DNA of 64,000 nucleotides from Clostridium estertheticum (GTDB lineage Bacteria; Bacillota; Clostridia; Clostridiales; Clostridiaceae). The stretch covers positions 4,428,501-4,492,500 of the forward strand of contig NZ_CP086239.1 of the NCBI RefSeq assembly GCF_026650985.1, given 5' to 3'. This document shows positions 9,228 to 18,877 of this stretch, in pieces. Each line of letters starts with the position of its first letter. The stretch's first letter is position 1. The notes below the pieces were generated by a model. That model saw nothing but the letters and a program-made list of their open reading frames with translations. It was not told where the DNA came from and did no database searches. Both the position numbers and the translations under genes were made by a program.

Positions 9228-9272
9228 ATCAATTCACTCCTCTTATGTCGGTGGGGAGGTTATAATGTCAAT

Positions 9273-10634
9273 TTATTTTTCACAAGTTGCTAGGGCATAC
9301 CAGTGAACTCCATATTGGTAACCTGTTATTATGTTGCTATTTATTTTGTTATGATGATTAGTATTGGAAGTTGAGTAAATACCACTTTTAGCAATAATTC
9401 CATTACTTGAGCTAATTGTATTATTAGCGATTGTTATATATTGTGGATCAGCTACTCCGTTCCAATCAAGTAATATTCCGTTACCTTTCTCAGGGGTTTT
9501 AACAAAATTTTGCCTATTTGTATCAGCTATAAAATTGTTTGATACGTTGCAATTTAAGCTACCCGCAATTATTGCTATCCCATTACTTTGAGACGATAAT
9601 ATATTGTTATCCGTAACAGTTGTTCCAGTCGTACCAAAAAGGCAAATAGATCCTAAACTTCCACGACCAAATATTGATTCTTCTACTGTATTGCCTTGAA
9701 CAGTATTATTATCAGATTGCCATACTTCAATTTGATTAAATCTGTTATTTATAGATGTATTACTAACAATAGAGTTTCCATTAGAAACCTTCTTTGTTCC
9801 GCCATATGTAGTAATGCCTTCTTGACCATTACCTATGCAGCGATTATTAAATGCGACGGAACTTGTTGTACCTTTTCCAGTTGTTGAATTATAACCAAAT
9901 ATAATACCTTGCCCACCGCTATTTTTTATAATATTATTTGTCACCAAAATTCTAGTTCCATTTAGACAATAAACATGCCCACTTATCTGTTCTACGTTAT
10001 AGCCATCAAAAACTAAAGGGTTATCAAAATTATTGTTATCGATTTTAATATCAGAACTATCACTATCAATTAAAATTCCATATTTGTGTATGTTGTAGAA
10101 ATATGAATTTGAAATCGATGAACCGTGACTTCCATAGAAATTAATTGCAGCATAATTAATGTTATTTGTAAATCTGCAGTTTGTAATATTAAATCCAGTT
10201 TTCTGAAAAACACTTAAAGCAGTTGCACAATTTTGAAATTCTATACCCTCGAAACTATTAGCATTACCTGTGGAGAATAAAGTGTTATAACCAGTCCCCT
10301 TAATTATAACATCATTAGAGGCGATAATATGTAAATTATCCTTTAACTTAACAACATTCGACAATTTATACGTACCTGTTGGTAATTGTATTGTACTTCC
10401 ACTTGGTAGTGAATCTATCATTTGTTGAAACTGGATTGAGGTATCGGTTACACCTGTTATATCCAATTTATAAGTTGTAACATCTATTATAGTAGGATTA
10501 CTTGTTGACTCAGATATACTAGCAGAAGTTGTAACACCTAATGCATTCGTAGTATTTAGAAATGGACTAGTTGTTGATAAGGAAATTAACATTATTAATA
10601 TTGTAATACTTTTTTTCATATTGTTTTTAAACAT
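9273..10634 (-). CDS. Secreted right-handed beta-helix protein, paralogue 3, c-di-GMP riboswitch controlled
   Basis: 453 residues with a signal peptide (KKSITILIMLISLSTTSPFL, cut probably after NALG). The first domain has DTSIQFQQMIDSLPSGSTI and LPTGTYKLSNVVKLKDN, followed by about ten beta-helix turns and the shared GQEGITTYGGTKK block. This is the pectate-lyase-3-like fold; targets may be the organism's own exopolysaccharide. It is the first gene behind a c-di-GMP-I riboswitch, with AGAGGAG right after the aptamer. Paralogue 2 follows after 45 nt, so the two probably form one transcript. Confidence 0.85.
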   Translation of the reverse strand: MFKNNMKKSITILIMLISLSTTSPFLNTTNALGVTTSASISESTSNPTIIDVTTYKLDITGVTDTSIQFQQMIDSLPSGSTIQLPTGTYKLSNVVKLKDNLHIIASNDVIIKGTGYNTLFSTGNANSFEGIEFQNCATALSVFQKTGFNITNCRFTNNINYAAINFYGSHGSSISNSYFYNIHKYGILIDSDSSDIKIDNNNFDNPLVFDGYNVEQISGHVYCLNGTRILVTNNIIKNSGGQGIIFGYNSTTGKGTTSSVAFNNRCIGNGQEGITTYGGTKKVSNGNSIVSNTSINNRFNQIEVWQSDNNTVQGNTVEESIFGRGSLGSICLFGTTGTTVTDNNILSSQSNGIAIIAGSLNCNVSNNFIADTNRQNFVKTPEKGNGILLDWNGVADPQYITIANNTISSSNGIIAKSGIYSTSNTNHHNKINSNIITGYQYGVHWYALATCEK

Positions 10635-10655
10635 AATAAATCACTCCTCTTAATT

Positions 10656-10735
10656 TGGTGGCTAGGCTACCATACTCTCGTAAGGCCCTATGGCTTTGCG
10701 TCCTTACTTTTCAATAAGTTTGCTATTTTCCGTAA
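10656..10735 (-). promoter_or_regulatory. Cyclic di-GMP-I (GEMM-I) riboswitch
   Basis: Read on the minus strand the segment contains the invariant GEMM parts in order: AATAGCAAAC, a short stem closed by a GAAA tetraloop, GGACGCAAAGCC, a second hairpin GGGCCTTACG, then ATGGTAGCC and a closing CTAGCCACC. The aptamer ends about 8 nt before the AAGAGGAG ribosome site of the beta-helix gene, and no U-tailed terminator intervenes, so translational control is likely. The remainder of the 10635-10918 gap is AT-rich leader and promoter sequence of rfbD. Confidence 0.92.
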
Positions 10736-10918
10736 AAAGTTTTATCTTAAGGTATTAAAAATGAATTTTACATTGTATAAAATATTATTAGCAAGAATTT
10801 ATTTGAAATAATATATTAACTTATCGTTAATAATCTTTTATTCTTTAGAATTTCCTCAATTAATTATTAAAGTAAGGTATAATTTATATAAGAATAAGCT
10901 TTAAGAGGAGAATTAAAT

Positions 10919-11752
10919 ATGAAGATATTAATCACGGGAGCTAATGGTCAACTTGGTCGAGAATTAGCTAATCAATACAAAGAGAAAAAGGGTATTGATT
11001 TAATACTTACGAGAAGGTCAGATCTAGATATATCGAATATTAATGAAGTATATAGTTTTGTAAATGAAAATAAACCAGATGTGATTATAAATTGTGCTGC
11101 ACTTACAGCTGTGGACAAGTGCGAGACGGAAATAGATATGGCATATAAGATAAATGCAATAGGACCTAAAAACTTAGCAATAGCTGCAAATGAAATTGGC
11201 GCAGAAATTGTCCAAGTTTCAACAGATTATGTTTTTAGTGGCAATATGGATAAGCCACTAACGGAATTTGACAAAATAGATCCTTTGACTATTTATGGGA
11301 AAACTAAGCTCGAGGGAGAAATATTAGTTAAAAATCATAATCCTAAACACTACATAGTTAGAACAGCATGGCTTTATGGAGATGGGAATAATTTTGTAAA
11401 GACTATGATAAATTTAAGTAAAACTAATACCACATTAAAAGTGGTTAATGATCAAAAAGGAACACCTACAAGTACAGTTGATTTAGCTAGAACTATAATT
11501 AAACTTATAGAGCAAAAAAATTATGGACTATTTCATTGTACCTGCAAAGGTGAATGTACATGGTATGAGTTCACTAAAGAAATTTTTAGATTTAAGGGCA
11601 TAACGACGACGGTTTTACCGTGTACAACCGATGAATTCCCACGTCCGGCAAAAAGGCCAGAATACTCAGTTCTTAGAAATTATATGTTGGAACTCACAAC
11701 AGGAGATATAACTAGAACTTGGCAAGAAGCAATTCATGAATATTTAAAATAA
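10919..11752 (+). CDS. rfbD: dTDP-4-dehydrorhamnose reductase
   Basis: 277-residue SDR enzyme that makes dTDP-L-rhamnose in the last step of the Rml pathway. N-terminal Rossmann motif ITGANGQLGREL, INCAALTAVDKCE, STDYVFSG, the catalytic Tyr-x3-Lys in TIYGKTKLEGE, and C-terminal RPAKRPEYSVLRN are all typical RmlD. AGAGGAG precedes the ATG. The other rml genes are not in this window. It supplies rhamnose for the polysaccharide locus. Confidence 0.93.
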   Translation: MKILITGANGQLGRELANQYKEKKGIDLILTRRSDLDISNINEVYSFVNENKPDVIINCAALTAVDKCETEIDMAYKINAIGPKNLAIAANEIGAEIVQVSTDYVFSGNMDKPLTEFDKIDPLTIYGKTKLEGEILVKNHNPKHYIVRTAWLYGDGNNFVKTMINLSKTNTTLKVVNDQKGTPTSTVDLARTIIKLIEQKNYGLFHCTCKGECTWYEFTKEIFRFKGITTTVLPCTTDEFPRPAKRPEYSVLRNYMLELTTGDITRTWQEAIHEYLK

Positions 11753-11873
11753 ATTAATGTTATAATTAAAGGAGAATCAGGAGAAATACGTAAGGAAGGT
11801 GGCAATTTGTTCCATAATTTGTCATAAGAACGCAAAATGATGATCTGCTTTTTTATTAATATAGGAGGTGAGT

Positions 11874-12374
11874 GTGATTAAAATTTTGCATTATGCACTT
11901 GGATTGCCTCCGGTTAACACAGGGGGATTAGCGAAACAGCCAGAAAATATTATGGTACGCCAAGTAGCTAATGGTAATGAAGTTTCATTAGTATATCCAG
12001 GGAAAATTTCAATAGATAGAGGATTAAAAATCAAAAAGAATAAATCCTTTAACAATATAAAAGTATATCAAATAAATAATCCGATTTCTGCTACATTACT
12101 CAGTGGAGAACATAATCCTAAAGTATCACTTAGACATATGGGTTTTAATATTTATATTGATTTCTTAAAAACTATCGAGGTTAATATCATACATATTCAT
12201 ACATTGGTGAACTTGGATGAAGAATTTATCTCCGCTGCGAATAAAATGGATATAAAAATTGTATTCACAGCACATGATTATTTAGGAATATGTCCTAAAG
12301 TTAAATCTATTGGTTCAGAAGAAACATGTACGGATCATTGTAATGGCGAAAAATGTGTGATTTGTAATCGATGA
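11874..12374 (+). pseudogene. Truncated GT4 glycosyltransferase (duplicate of the 3264 gene)
   Basis: Only about 166 residues of a 460-residue family. It aligns with the gene at 3264 from MIKILHYALGLPP to HCNGEKCVICNR, then stops with TGA at 12372, right after the cysteine pair, so the acceptor domain is partly kept and the donor-binding C-terminal domain is missing. No homologous remainder is visible downstream. GTG 11874 is chosen because AGGAGG (11863-11868) is correctly spaced from it; the in-frame GTG at 11868 overlaps that site. It is probably inactive. Confidence 0.8.
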
Positions 12375-12418
12375 ATCAAAAAAAATACTCTAACCTAATT
12401 ATAGATGGAAAACCTGGT

Positions 12419-12547
12419 TTAGTTATTTCTATCTTCATTATGTTTGATATCTGGCATTAAGGGGGTTGTTTTACTAGCTGCTTTCATTAAGCTGCACAAT
12501 AAAACATACGCAGTAATTAATATTATTGCAAAAATTATATATTTCAT
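12419..12547 (-). CDS. Small single-span membrane protein, unknown
   Basis: A 42-residue frame beginning MKYIIFAIILITAYVLLCS with one N-terminal membrane helix and a polar tail ending DIKHNEDRNN. An AGAGGA site lies about 11 nt before the ATG. It fills part of the 575-nt gap after the truncated glycosyltransferase. I do not recognise it. The coding call rests on the ribosome site and clean membrane-helix composition only. Confidence 0.45.
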   Translation of the reverse strand: MKYIIFAIILITAYVLLCSLMKAASKTTPLMPDIKHNEDRNN

Positions 12548-12708
12548 AAAGAACACGTCCTCTTCTATTAAAATGAGTGAAAATGTATAACTTTTTAATG
12601 ATTATACTTATATAACGGTTACCTTATCAATATAGTTTCATTTTTGTAATTATACTGTAAAAAAACATTTCACTTGATTCGAGTTTGAATAATCTAGAAT
12701 AATTGCAA

Positions 12709-12754
12709 AAAACCAAAGATAACTAGCGAAACGATGCTAATTATCTTTGGTTTT
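12709..12754. terminator. Bidirectional terminator
   Basis: Stem AAAACCAAAGATAA (12709-12722) with TTATCTTTGGTTTT (12741-12754), extended inside by TAGC/GCTA. It has a T-run on the plus side and A-run on the other, so it can stop both strands. Confidence 0.7.
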
Positions 12755-12949
12755 ATATATTCCTATTTAATCACTTTCTATGTTTTTATAATAACAAAAA
12801 ATAGAAATTTATAGTTTAGTGGGTTAATTGTATATTTATAGAGAAATATGACATTGTGTGATAGAATAAATGGTAGAAGTTTATAGTTATTGAAAACTGT
12901 TAAATTATGATAAAATTTTATAATAAAAAATAAGCGGAGGCTAGAGGGT

Positions 12950-14107
12950 ATGTTTACAGCACTAAAAATAGCCTGGAGATTCTTAATAAACAGCAAGATT
13001 CAAACATTAGTAATAGTTTTAGGAATTGCCATAGGGATTTCGGTACAGGTATTTGTTGGGATACTAAGTGCAGGGCTGGAAACCTCTTTACTTGATAAAG
13101 TCGTGGGAAATTCAACTCATATAACGATCAATCCTAAAAATAATATAATAAAGGATTATCAGGTCAAGGCAGATAAAATTAAAAAGCTGGATAGTAGGAT
13201 AACATCGGTGGCGCCAGTAGTTGGATATAATGCATCTCTTAACATTAGAAATATGACGGAGCCTATACAAATTAGTGGATTTGTTTCTAAGGATTTGGAG
13301 TCATTTTATAATATTAAAGATAAAATTTATAAAGGAAGAACTGTAAAATATTCTGGGGAAGCATTGATTGGTAAGGAACTTAGTGAAAAATTAGGGTTAA
13401 AAATAAATGATAACATTAATATAGTAACGGCTGATAATCGAAAGATAGTCGTGAAAGCCGTAGGATTTTATGATTTTGATACAATAAAAATTAATAAAAT
13501 TCTAGTTATTACGAATTTCAAAACTGCTCAGAATTTGGCGGGGATTGGTGATGCTGCAACATCTATGGAATTAACTACGAGTGATCCTTATAATGCAGAC
13601 ATTATTGCAAATAAGCTCAAAAAAGGGTTAAATGATAAAAATTTAGTAATAGAAAATTGGAAAGATCAAAACAAGTTATTAGTAAGCGCTATAATGGGTG
13701 AAAAAGTATGTAGCCTAATAATTCAACTTAGTGTAATGATTGCTGCCGTTTTAAGTATAATAAGTATAATGAGTATAAGTGTGGTTCAGAAATACAAGCA
13801 AATAGGTATTTTAAAGGCTATGGGAATAAAAGATGGTTCTGCTGCTCTTATATTTTTAATTCAAGCTTTTATTTTAGGGGTAATTGGTACAATTATTGGT
13901 GTGGGGTTAACCTATTTGTATGTAAAAGGATTTAATAGATATATAGTGTCATCAGTTGATGGAAAACCTATAGTTAATATAATTGTTAATTATAATTTTA
14001 TAATTAAATTATGTATTATTGATATAATAGCATCAACTTCAGCGGCATTTTTTCCAGCTTTAAAATCTTTTAAATTAACGCCTGTGGAGGTTATAAAAAA
14101 TGGATAA
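12950..14107 (+). CDS. MacB/FtsX-type ABC transporter permease
   Basis: 385 residues: one N-terminal membrane helix (about 18-40), a large extracytoplasmic MacB-PCD-like domain (about 45-250), and three C-terminal helices in an FtsX domain (LSVMIAAVLSIISIMSISVV, IFLIQAFILGVIGTIIGVGL, LCIIDIIASTSAAFF) ending FKLTPVEVIKNG. Such permeases act with one ATPase as mechanotransmission machines rather than classic pumps. The gene overlaps the ATPase gene by 8 nt. Substrate unknown; position inside the polysaccharide locus hints at envelope work. Confidence 0.85.
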   Translation: MFTALKIAWRFLINSKIQTLVIVLGIAIGISVQVFVGILSAGLETSLLDKVVGNSTHITINPKNNIIKDYQVKADKIKKLDSRITSVAPVVGYNASLNIRNMTEPIQISGFVSKDLESFYNIKDKIYKGRTVKYSGEALIGKELSEKLGLKINDNINIVTADNRKIVVKAVGFYDFDTIKINKILVITNFKTAQNLAGIGDAATSMELTTSDPYNADIIANKLKKGLNDKNLVIENWKDQNKLLVSAIMGEKVCSLIIQLSVMIAAVLSIISIMSISVVQKYKQIGILKAMGIKDGSAALIFLIQAFILGVIGTIIGVGLTYLYVKGFNRYIVSSVDGKPIVNIIVNYNFIIKLCIIDIIASTSAAFFPALKSFKLTPVEVIKNG

Positions 14108-14774
14108 CATTATAGAACTTAAAGATATTAATAAAATTTATGGAAAAAGAGTGAAAACACAGGTATTAAACAATATAAATTTATCTATTGATAAAGGCTC
14201 TTTTAATTCTATTATAGGTGCGTCAGGTAGTGGTAAAACGACCTTATTAAATATAATAGGAATGCTTGATAGGCCTACAAGTGGACAAGTTGAATTGGAA
14301 GGCAGAAGAATAGATAAGATGAGTAGAAGAGCTTTAGCTGCTATTCGAAACCGCGAAATAGGTTTTGTATTTCAATTTCATCATTTATTACCAGAGTTTA
14401 ATGCTATTGAGAATGTCATTATGCCTAGATCTATAAGAAACATATTTTGTGGTAGAAAAACTTCTCAAAAAGCAAAAGAACTTTTGGAACTTGTAGGACT
14501 TCCAAAGGTTAAGGGAAATAAAGTTTATGATTTGTCAGGTGGAGAGCAACAAAGGGTCGCAATTGCAAGAGCTCTTATGAACAGCCCTAAGATAATACTT
14601 GCAGATGAGCCAACAGGAAACCTGGATTCTCAAACTTCTGAAGTTATATATAATATATTTAGAGATATAAATAAAGAACTTGGAACTACTTTCATAATAA
14701 TAACCCACGATGAGAGAATAGCAAAAAAAACAGATAGAATAATTGAAATAGAAGATGGTGTTATTAAATTTTAA
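14100..14774 (+). CDS. ABC transporter ATP-binding protein (LolD/MacB class)
   Basis: 224 residues with Walker A GASGSGKTT, Q-loop FVFQFHHLLPEFNA, signature LSGGEQQRVAIARAL, Walker B IILADEPTGNLD and the switch His in IITHDE. The combination of LLPEFNAIENV and the short length is typical of the LolD/MacB/FtsE branch. Its start codon lies within the end of the permease gene (8-nt overlap), so translation is coupled and the two form one transporter. Confidence 0.9.
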   Translation: MDNIIELKDINKIYGKRVKTQVLNNINLSIDKGSFNSIIGASGSGKTTLLNIIGMLDRPTSGQVELEGRRIDKMSRRALAAIRNREIGFVFQFHHLLPEFNAIENVIMPRSIRNIFCGRKTSQKAKELLELVGLPKVKGNKVYDLSGGEQQRVAIARALMNSPKIILADEPTGNLDSQTSEVIYNIFRDINKELGTTFIIITHDERIAKKTDRIIEIEDGVIKF

Positions 14775-14953
14775 AGTGGCTAATTAATGCATAATCACCT
14801 CCCTTACCTTAACATTGTTTTGTGGGTTTTGTAAAATTAATTATAGAAATAGGAATTTTTGTGGTTTTTTATTGAAAAGATGTTTAATAGCAAAAATGAT
14901 GATATAATATTACGAGAACAAATTTTGAGAAACATAAAGAAGAGGTGTATATT

Positions 14954-16816
14954 GTGAAAGCTTTAGGAAAATGGAAAAAGCCGATACTAATACTAAGTGA
15001 TGCAGTTTTAATAAACTTAGCATATATATTAGCTTTCTATTTTAGGTATAATTATAGAAATTTTAAGTTTTATTCAAATGATTATAAAGAGATAGCGATA
15101 ATAGTAACAGTTATTTACATAACATGTTTTTATCTATTCAAACTTTATGAAAGTCTTTGGAGTTATGCAAGTGTAGATGAATTTATGTTAGCTATTGGCG
15201 GGTGTATTGCTGCAGATATTCTAACAATTGCATTTGTTAGAATTATTGGCCATCCATTTACATATGGAGTAAGTATACTCGCTTGTGCTTTTAGTATTCT
15301 TTTTATACTTGGGTTTAGGATGTCATTTAGAGTTTATGAAAGATTTACGGGTATTATAAATTGTAATGTAAGTAAGAATGATAGAAATAGAGTAATGATA
15401 ATTGGTGCTGGGGCAGCTGCAGCTATGGTTATAAAAGAAATGAAAAGCAGCAGCCAGGCTAATTATACGCCTATAGCTGTAATTGATGATGAACCTTATA
15501 AAAAGGGGAAAAACATTTTGGGAGTAAAGGTTTTAGGAAATAGGAAAGATATAATTTCTATTGCAAAAGCTAAAGAGATAGAAACTATTCTTATAGCCAT
15601 TCCAACTATAGAAGACGATGATAAACAACAAATACTAGAAATATGTAAAAAAACAAAATGTAAAATAGAAATTATTCCAGGTATGTATGAAATAATAAAT
15701 GGAAAAGTTTCATTAAGTCAAATTAGAAAAGTAGATATTGAGGATTTACTAGGACGTAAAGCAGTAGTACTTGATACAGAGGGTATTGCAAGTTATATTC
15801 AAAATAAAACAATATTAGTAACAGGTGGCGGAGGGTCTATTGGTTCTGAGTTATGTCGTCAAATTATAAAATTTGCACCTAAACAATTAATTGTTTTTGA
15901 TATATATGAAAACAATGCTTATGATTTGCAAATTGAACTTAAGTATAAATACCCAAAATTAGATTTAAAGGTACTTATAGGATCTGTTCGAGATAAAAAA
16001 AGACTTGAGGATGTTTTTACAACATATTCACCGGATATAGTTTTCCATGCGGCGGCGCATAAACATGTTCCACTAATGGAAGAAAGTCCTATGGAAGCAA
16101 TAAAAAACAATGTGTTTGGAACTTATAATGTAGCAGAGTGTGCTCATAGATTTAATGTTGAAAGATTTGTTATGATATCAACAGATAAAGCAGTAAATCC
16201 AACTAATGTTATGGGTGCGACTAAGAGAATGTGTGAGATGATTATACAATCTATGGATAAGATAAGTAAAACACATTTTGTAGCAGTGAGATTTGGTAAT
16301 GTTCTAGGAAGTAATGGATCAGTTATACCATTATTTAAAAACCAAATAGCTCATGGTGGCCCAGTTACACTTACTAATAAATATATAACAAGATTCTTTA
16401 TGACTATCCCAGAAGCTGCACAATTAGTGCTTCAATCTGGTGCATATGCCCAGGGTGGAGAAATCTTTGTTTTAGATATGGGAAAGCCTGTTAAAATATA
16501 TGATTTAGCTTGGGATTTGATAAAACTTTCAGGTTTTGAGCCAAATAAAGATATTAAAATTGAAGTTACGGGGCTACGTCCAGGAGAAAAACTTTATGAA
16601 GAACTGCTAATGAGTGAAGAAGGACTTACTAATACTAAACATGCGAAGATTTTTATTGGTAAACCTACTTTTACTGATTTAGGAGTAATGAAAGAAAGAA
16701 TGAAAGAGCTTGCGGTAATTATTGAGGCAAATGATGTTGATGCATTAACTAGTAAAATTAAAGACATTGTTCCTACTTATAAAAAAACTGGTGGCGAGGA
16801 TGATCAAGCTGTCTAG
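14954..16816 (+). CDS. Membrane UDP-sugar 4,6-dehydratase (PglF/CapD family)
   Basis: 620 residues. Four N-terminal membrane helices (about 10-120), a first nucleotide-binding domain (RVMIIGAGAAAAMV), and a C-terminal SDR domain with TGGGGSIGSELCRQI and the family's active-site run STDKAVNPTNVMGATKR, where Met replaces the usual Tyr, as in UDP-GlcNAc 4,6-dehydratases. It makes UDP-4-keto-6-deoxy sugars, the entry to bacillosamine or FucNAc-type residues. GTG 14954 is chosen over GTG 14945, which overlaps the AGAGG site (14941-14945). Confidence 0.88.
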   Translation: MKALGKWKKPILILSDAVLINLAYILAFYFRYNYRNFKFYSNDYKEIAIIVTVIYITCFYLFKLYESLWSYASVDEFMLAIGGCIAADILTIAFVRIIGHPFTYGVSILACAFSILFILGFRMSFRVYERFTGIINCNVSKNDRNRVMIIGAGAAAAMVIKEMKSSSQANYTPIAVIDDEPYKKGKNILGVKVLGNRKDIISIAKAKEIETILIAIPTIEDDDKQQILEICKKTKCKIEIIPGMYEIINGKVSLSQIRKVDIEDLLGRKAVVLDTEGIASYIQNKTILVTGGGGSIGSELCRQIIKFAPKQLIVFDIYENNAYDLQIELKYKYPKLDLKVLIGSVRDKKRLEDVFTTYSPDIVFHAAAHKHVPLMEESPMEAIKNNVFGTYNVAECAHRFNVERFVMISTDKAVNPTNVMGATKRMCEMIIQSMDKISKTHFVAVRFGNVLGSNGSVIPLFKNQIAHGGPVTLTNKYITRFFMTIPEAAQLVLQSGAYAQGGEIFVLDMGKPVKIYDLAWDLIKLSGFEPNKDIKIEVTGLRPGEKLYEELLMSEEGLTNTKHAKIFIGKPTFTDLGVMKERMKELAVIIEANDVDALTSKIKDIVPTYKKTGGEDDQAV

Positions 16817-16847
16817 CTTTTAGCTTATTTTTCAATGGCTAAGTTAT

Positions 16848-16892
16848 AAGAACCGCCCAAATGCATATTTACGCGTTTGGGTGGTTCTTTTT
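16848..16892 (+). terminator. Terminator after the dehydratase gene
   Basis: Stem AAGAACCGCCCAAA (16848-16861) with TTTGGGTGGTTCTT (16876-16889), then TTTTTT. The following gap to 17226 holds only one doubtful 54-codon frame (GTG 16932 to 17096) without a ribosome site and otherwise AT-rich sequence. Confidence 0.85.
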
Positions 16893-17226
16893 TATTATGA
16901 ACTAATTTATTTATGAATATTTAGTATTTAAGTGGTGATTTTACATGAAAAAGAATATAACACTAATTCAACATTCCAGGTTAGTTATTCTGATTTAATA
17001 GCTTATAATTTGAGAGAAAATCATAAGATTAGGATTGAAATATCATATATAATTAAGAAAGGTTCTGTAAAAATTTTAGGAATTATAACAAATTAATAAT
17101 TGTTAAAGACTCGAAAAATAGGGAAAAAGGTAGAAGTAGTATTGCAAATATACTAGTTTCTTGATATAATTATCAAACATTTAAGGATAACTAGTAAATA
17201 GGCATATATGAAGGGTGGTGTTTTAT

Positions 17227-17373
17227 ATGGGGCTTTTACGTTGGATAGGTAGTATAGTAGTATTTTTTTGGGTTGTAGGGTTTATACTTAAAATTGGTGG
17301 CGGATTGATACATATGTTGCTAGTACTCGCTGTAATAGTATTTCTTGTTGATAAAATTTCTGGGAAAAGATAA
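17227..17373 (+). CDS. lmo0937-family small membrane protein
   Basis: 48 residues, MGLLRWIGSIVVFFWVVGFI followed by LKIGGGLIHMLLVLAVIVFL and a short basic tail. Two hydrophobic helices joined by a K-x-GGG-x-IH loop are the mark of the lmo0937 family, small Firmicute membrane proteins of unknown function often linked to stress. AAGGGTGG is placed 8 nt before the ATG. It is a monocistronic gene. Confidence 0.8.
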   Translation: MGLLRWIGSIVVFFWVVGFILKIGGGLIHMLLVLAVIVFLVDKISGKR

Positions 17374-17559
17374 ATTTAATAAAATAATATATTATAAGTA
17401 TTTTAAATTAAATACAAGATTAAATAGGAACTAACTGTAAGTTGGTTCCTATTTAATTATATAGAAATATAAAATTATTTTTATAATATTAATCAAAGTA
17501 TTAAATTTTGTGTTATCATGATAGTATGAAAAGCTTTTATTTTAGAGGAGGAATTTTTA

Positions 17560-18876
17560 ATGGAATCAGAACCCGCGCCCATGCCTAACAGCAATATAGT
17601 GGTGCAATTAATATTAATTGTTATTTTAACACTGATAAATGCGTTTTTTGCATCTGCAGAGATGGCAATAGTATCTTTGAACAAGAACAAAATTAAACAT
17701 TTAGCAGAGGAAGGTAATAAAAAGGCGATACTATTATCAAGACTTATAGAAAAGCCAACAAAATTTTTATCGACTGTTCAGGTGGGTATTACGTTTGCAG
17801 GATTTTTTTTAAGTGCTTATGTGGCTACCGCGATAACAGGTAAACTATCACTCATTTTGAGTAATATAAGTGTACCTTATAGTGAAGGAGTTGCTCTAGT
17901 TGTTATAACAATTGGACTTGCTTATATAACACTTGTATTTGGAGAATTGTTTCCAAAACGTATTGCGCTTCAAAACTCTCAGGCTATTGCAATGTTTTCG
18001 GTAGTACCTATTATGTATATATCTAAAATAGTTACACCATTTGTGAGTTTGCTAACAGTATCTACCAATATTTTAGTGAAAATCACTGGTCTTGGTCATG
18101 AGAGCAAAGAGGAAAAGCTATCGAAGGAAGAAATAAAATCACTTATAGAAGTAGGTCAGGAACACGGCGTTATTAATGAAACAGAAAAAGAAATGATAAA
18201 TAACATCATTGAGTTTGATGACAAATTGGCAAGGGAAGTTATGACTCCAAGAACAGACATATATATGATTGATATAAATGACCCTATTACAGAGTATTTA
18301 GATGAGTTACTAATCGAGCGTCATTCAAGAGTGCCAGTATTTGAAGGTGATGTTGATAATATCGTAGGAATACTTCATATGAAAGATTTTATGATAGAGG
18401 CAAGAAAAAATGGTTTTGAAAATGTAAATATTAAGAATATATTACATTCACCTTATTTTGTTCAGGAAAATAAAAATATAGATGAATTATTTAAAGAATT
18501 GAAAAGTTCTAAAAATCATATTGCGATGCTTATAGATGAGTATGGAGGATTTTCAGGGGTAGTTACAACTGAAGATATTACAGAAGAAATCATGGGTAAT
18601 ATTGAAGATGAATATGATCACGAGGAACCAGAAATAAAGAAGGTTGATAATAATACTTATATAGTAAGTGGATTACTTTCTTTAGATGATTTAAATGAGC
18701 ATTTAGATTTAAATTTAGTTTCCAAAGATTATAATACAATAGGAGGCTTTTTAATTAATCTTATGGGATGTATTCCAAAGATAAATGAGGAGAGAACTGT
18801 TGAATATGGGGATGTAATATTTAGAATAGAGGAAGTTCGCGAACGAAGAATAGAAAAAATTAAAATATGTATATAA
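17560..18876 (+). CDS. CNNM/CorC-HlyC family transporter, paralogue 1
   Basis: 438 residues. A DUF21 membrane domain (about 12-190, with NAFFASAEMAIVSLNK and FGELFPKRIAL), two CBS domains (about 205-335; EVMTPRTDIYMI and DEYGGFSGVVTTEDI), and a C-terminal CorC-HlyC domain (about 350-435). Members are linked to Mg2+ or Na+ export and metal homeostasis. AGAGGAGG precedes ATG. The second paralogue follows after a terminator, so the two are probably transcribed separately. Confidence 0.9.
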   Translation: MESEPAPMPNSNIVVQLILIVILTLINAFFASAEMAIVSLNKNKIKHLAEEGNKKAILLSRLIEKPTKFLSTVQVGITFAGFFLSAYVATAITGKLSLILSNISVPYSEGVALVVITIGLAYITLVFGELFPKRIALQNSQAIAMFSVVPIMYISKIVTPFVSLLTVSTNILVKITGLGHESKEEKLSKEEIKSLIEVGQEHGVINETEKEMINNIIEFDDKLAREVMTPRTDIYMIDINDPITEYLDELLIERHSRVPVFEGDVDNIVGILHMKDFMIEARKNGFENVNIKNILHSPYFVQENKNIDELFKELKSSKNHIAMLIDEYGGFSGVVTTEDITEEIMGNIEDEYDHEEPEIKKVDNNTYIVSGLLSLDDLNEHLDLNLVSKDYNTIGGFLINLMGCIPKINEERTVEYGDVIFRIEEVRERRIEKIKICI

Positions 18877-18877
18877 G

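Noticed and set aside
16932-17096. 54-codon frame in the gap after the dehydratase gene
   Set aside because: GTG GTG start without a ribosome site; composition AT-rich; no similarity I recognise.
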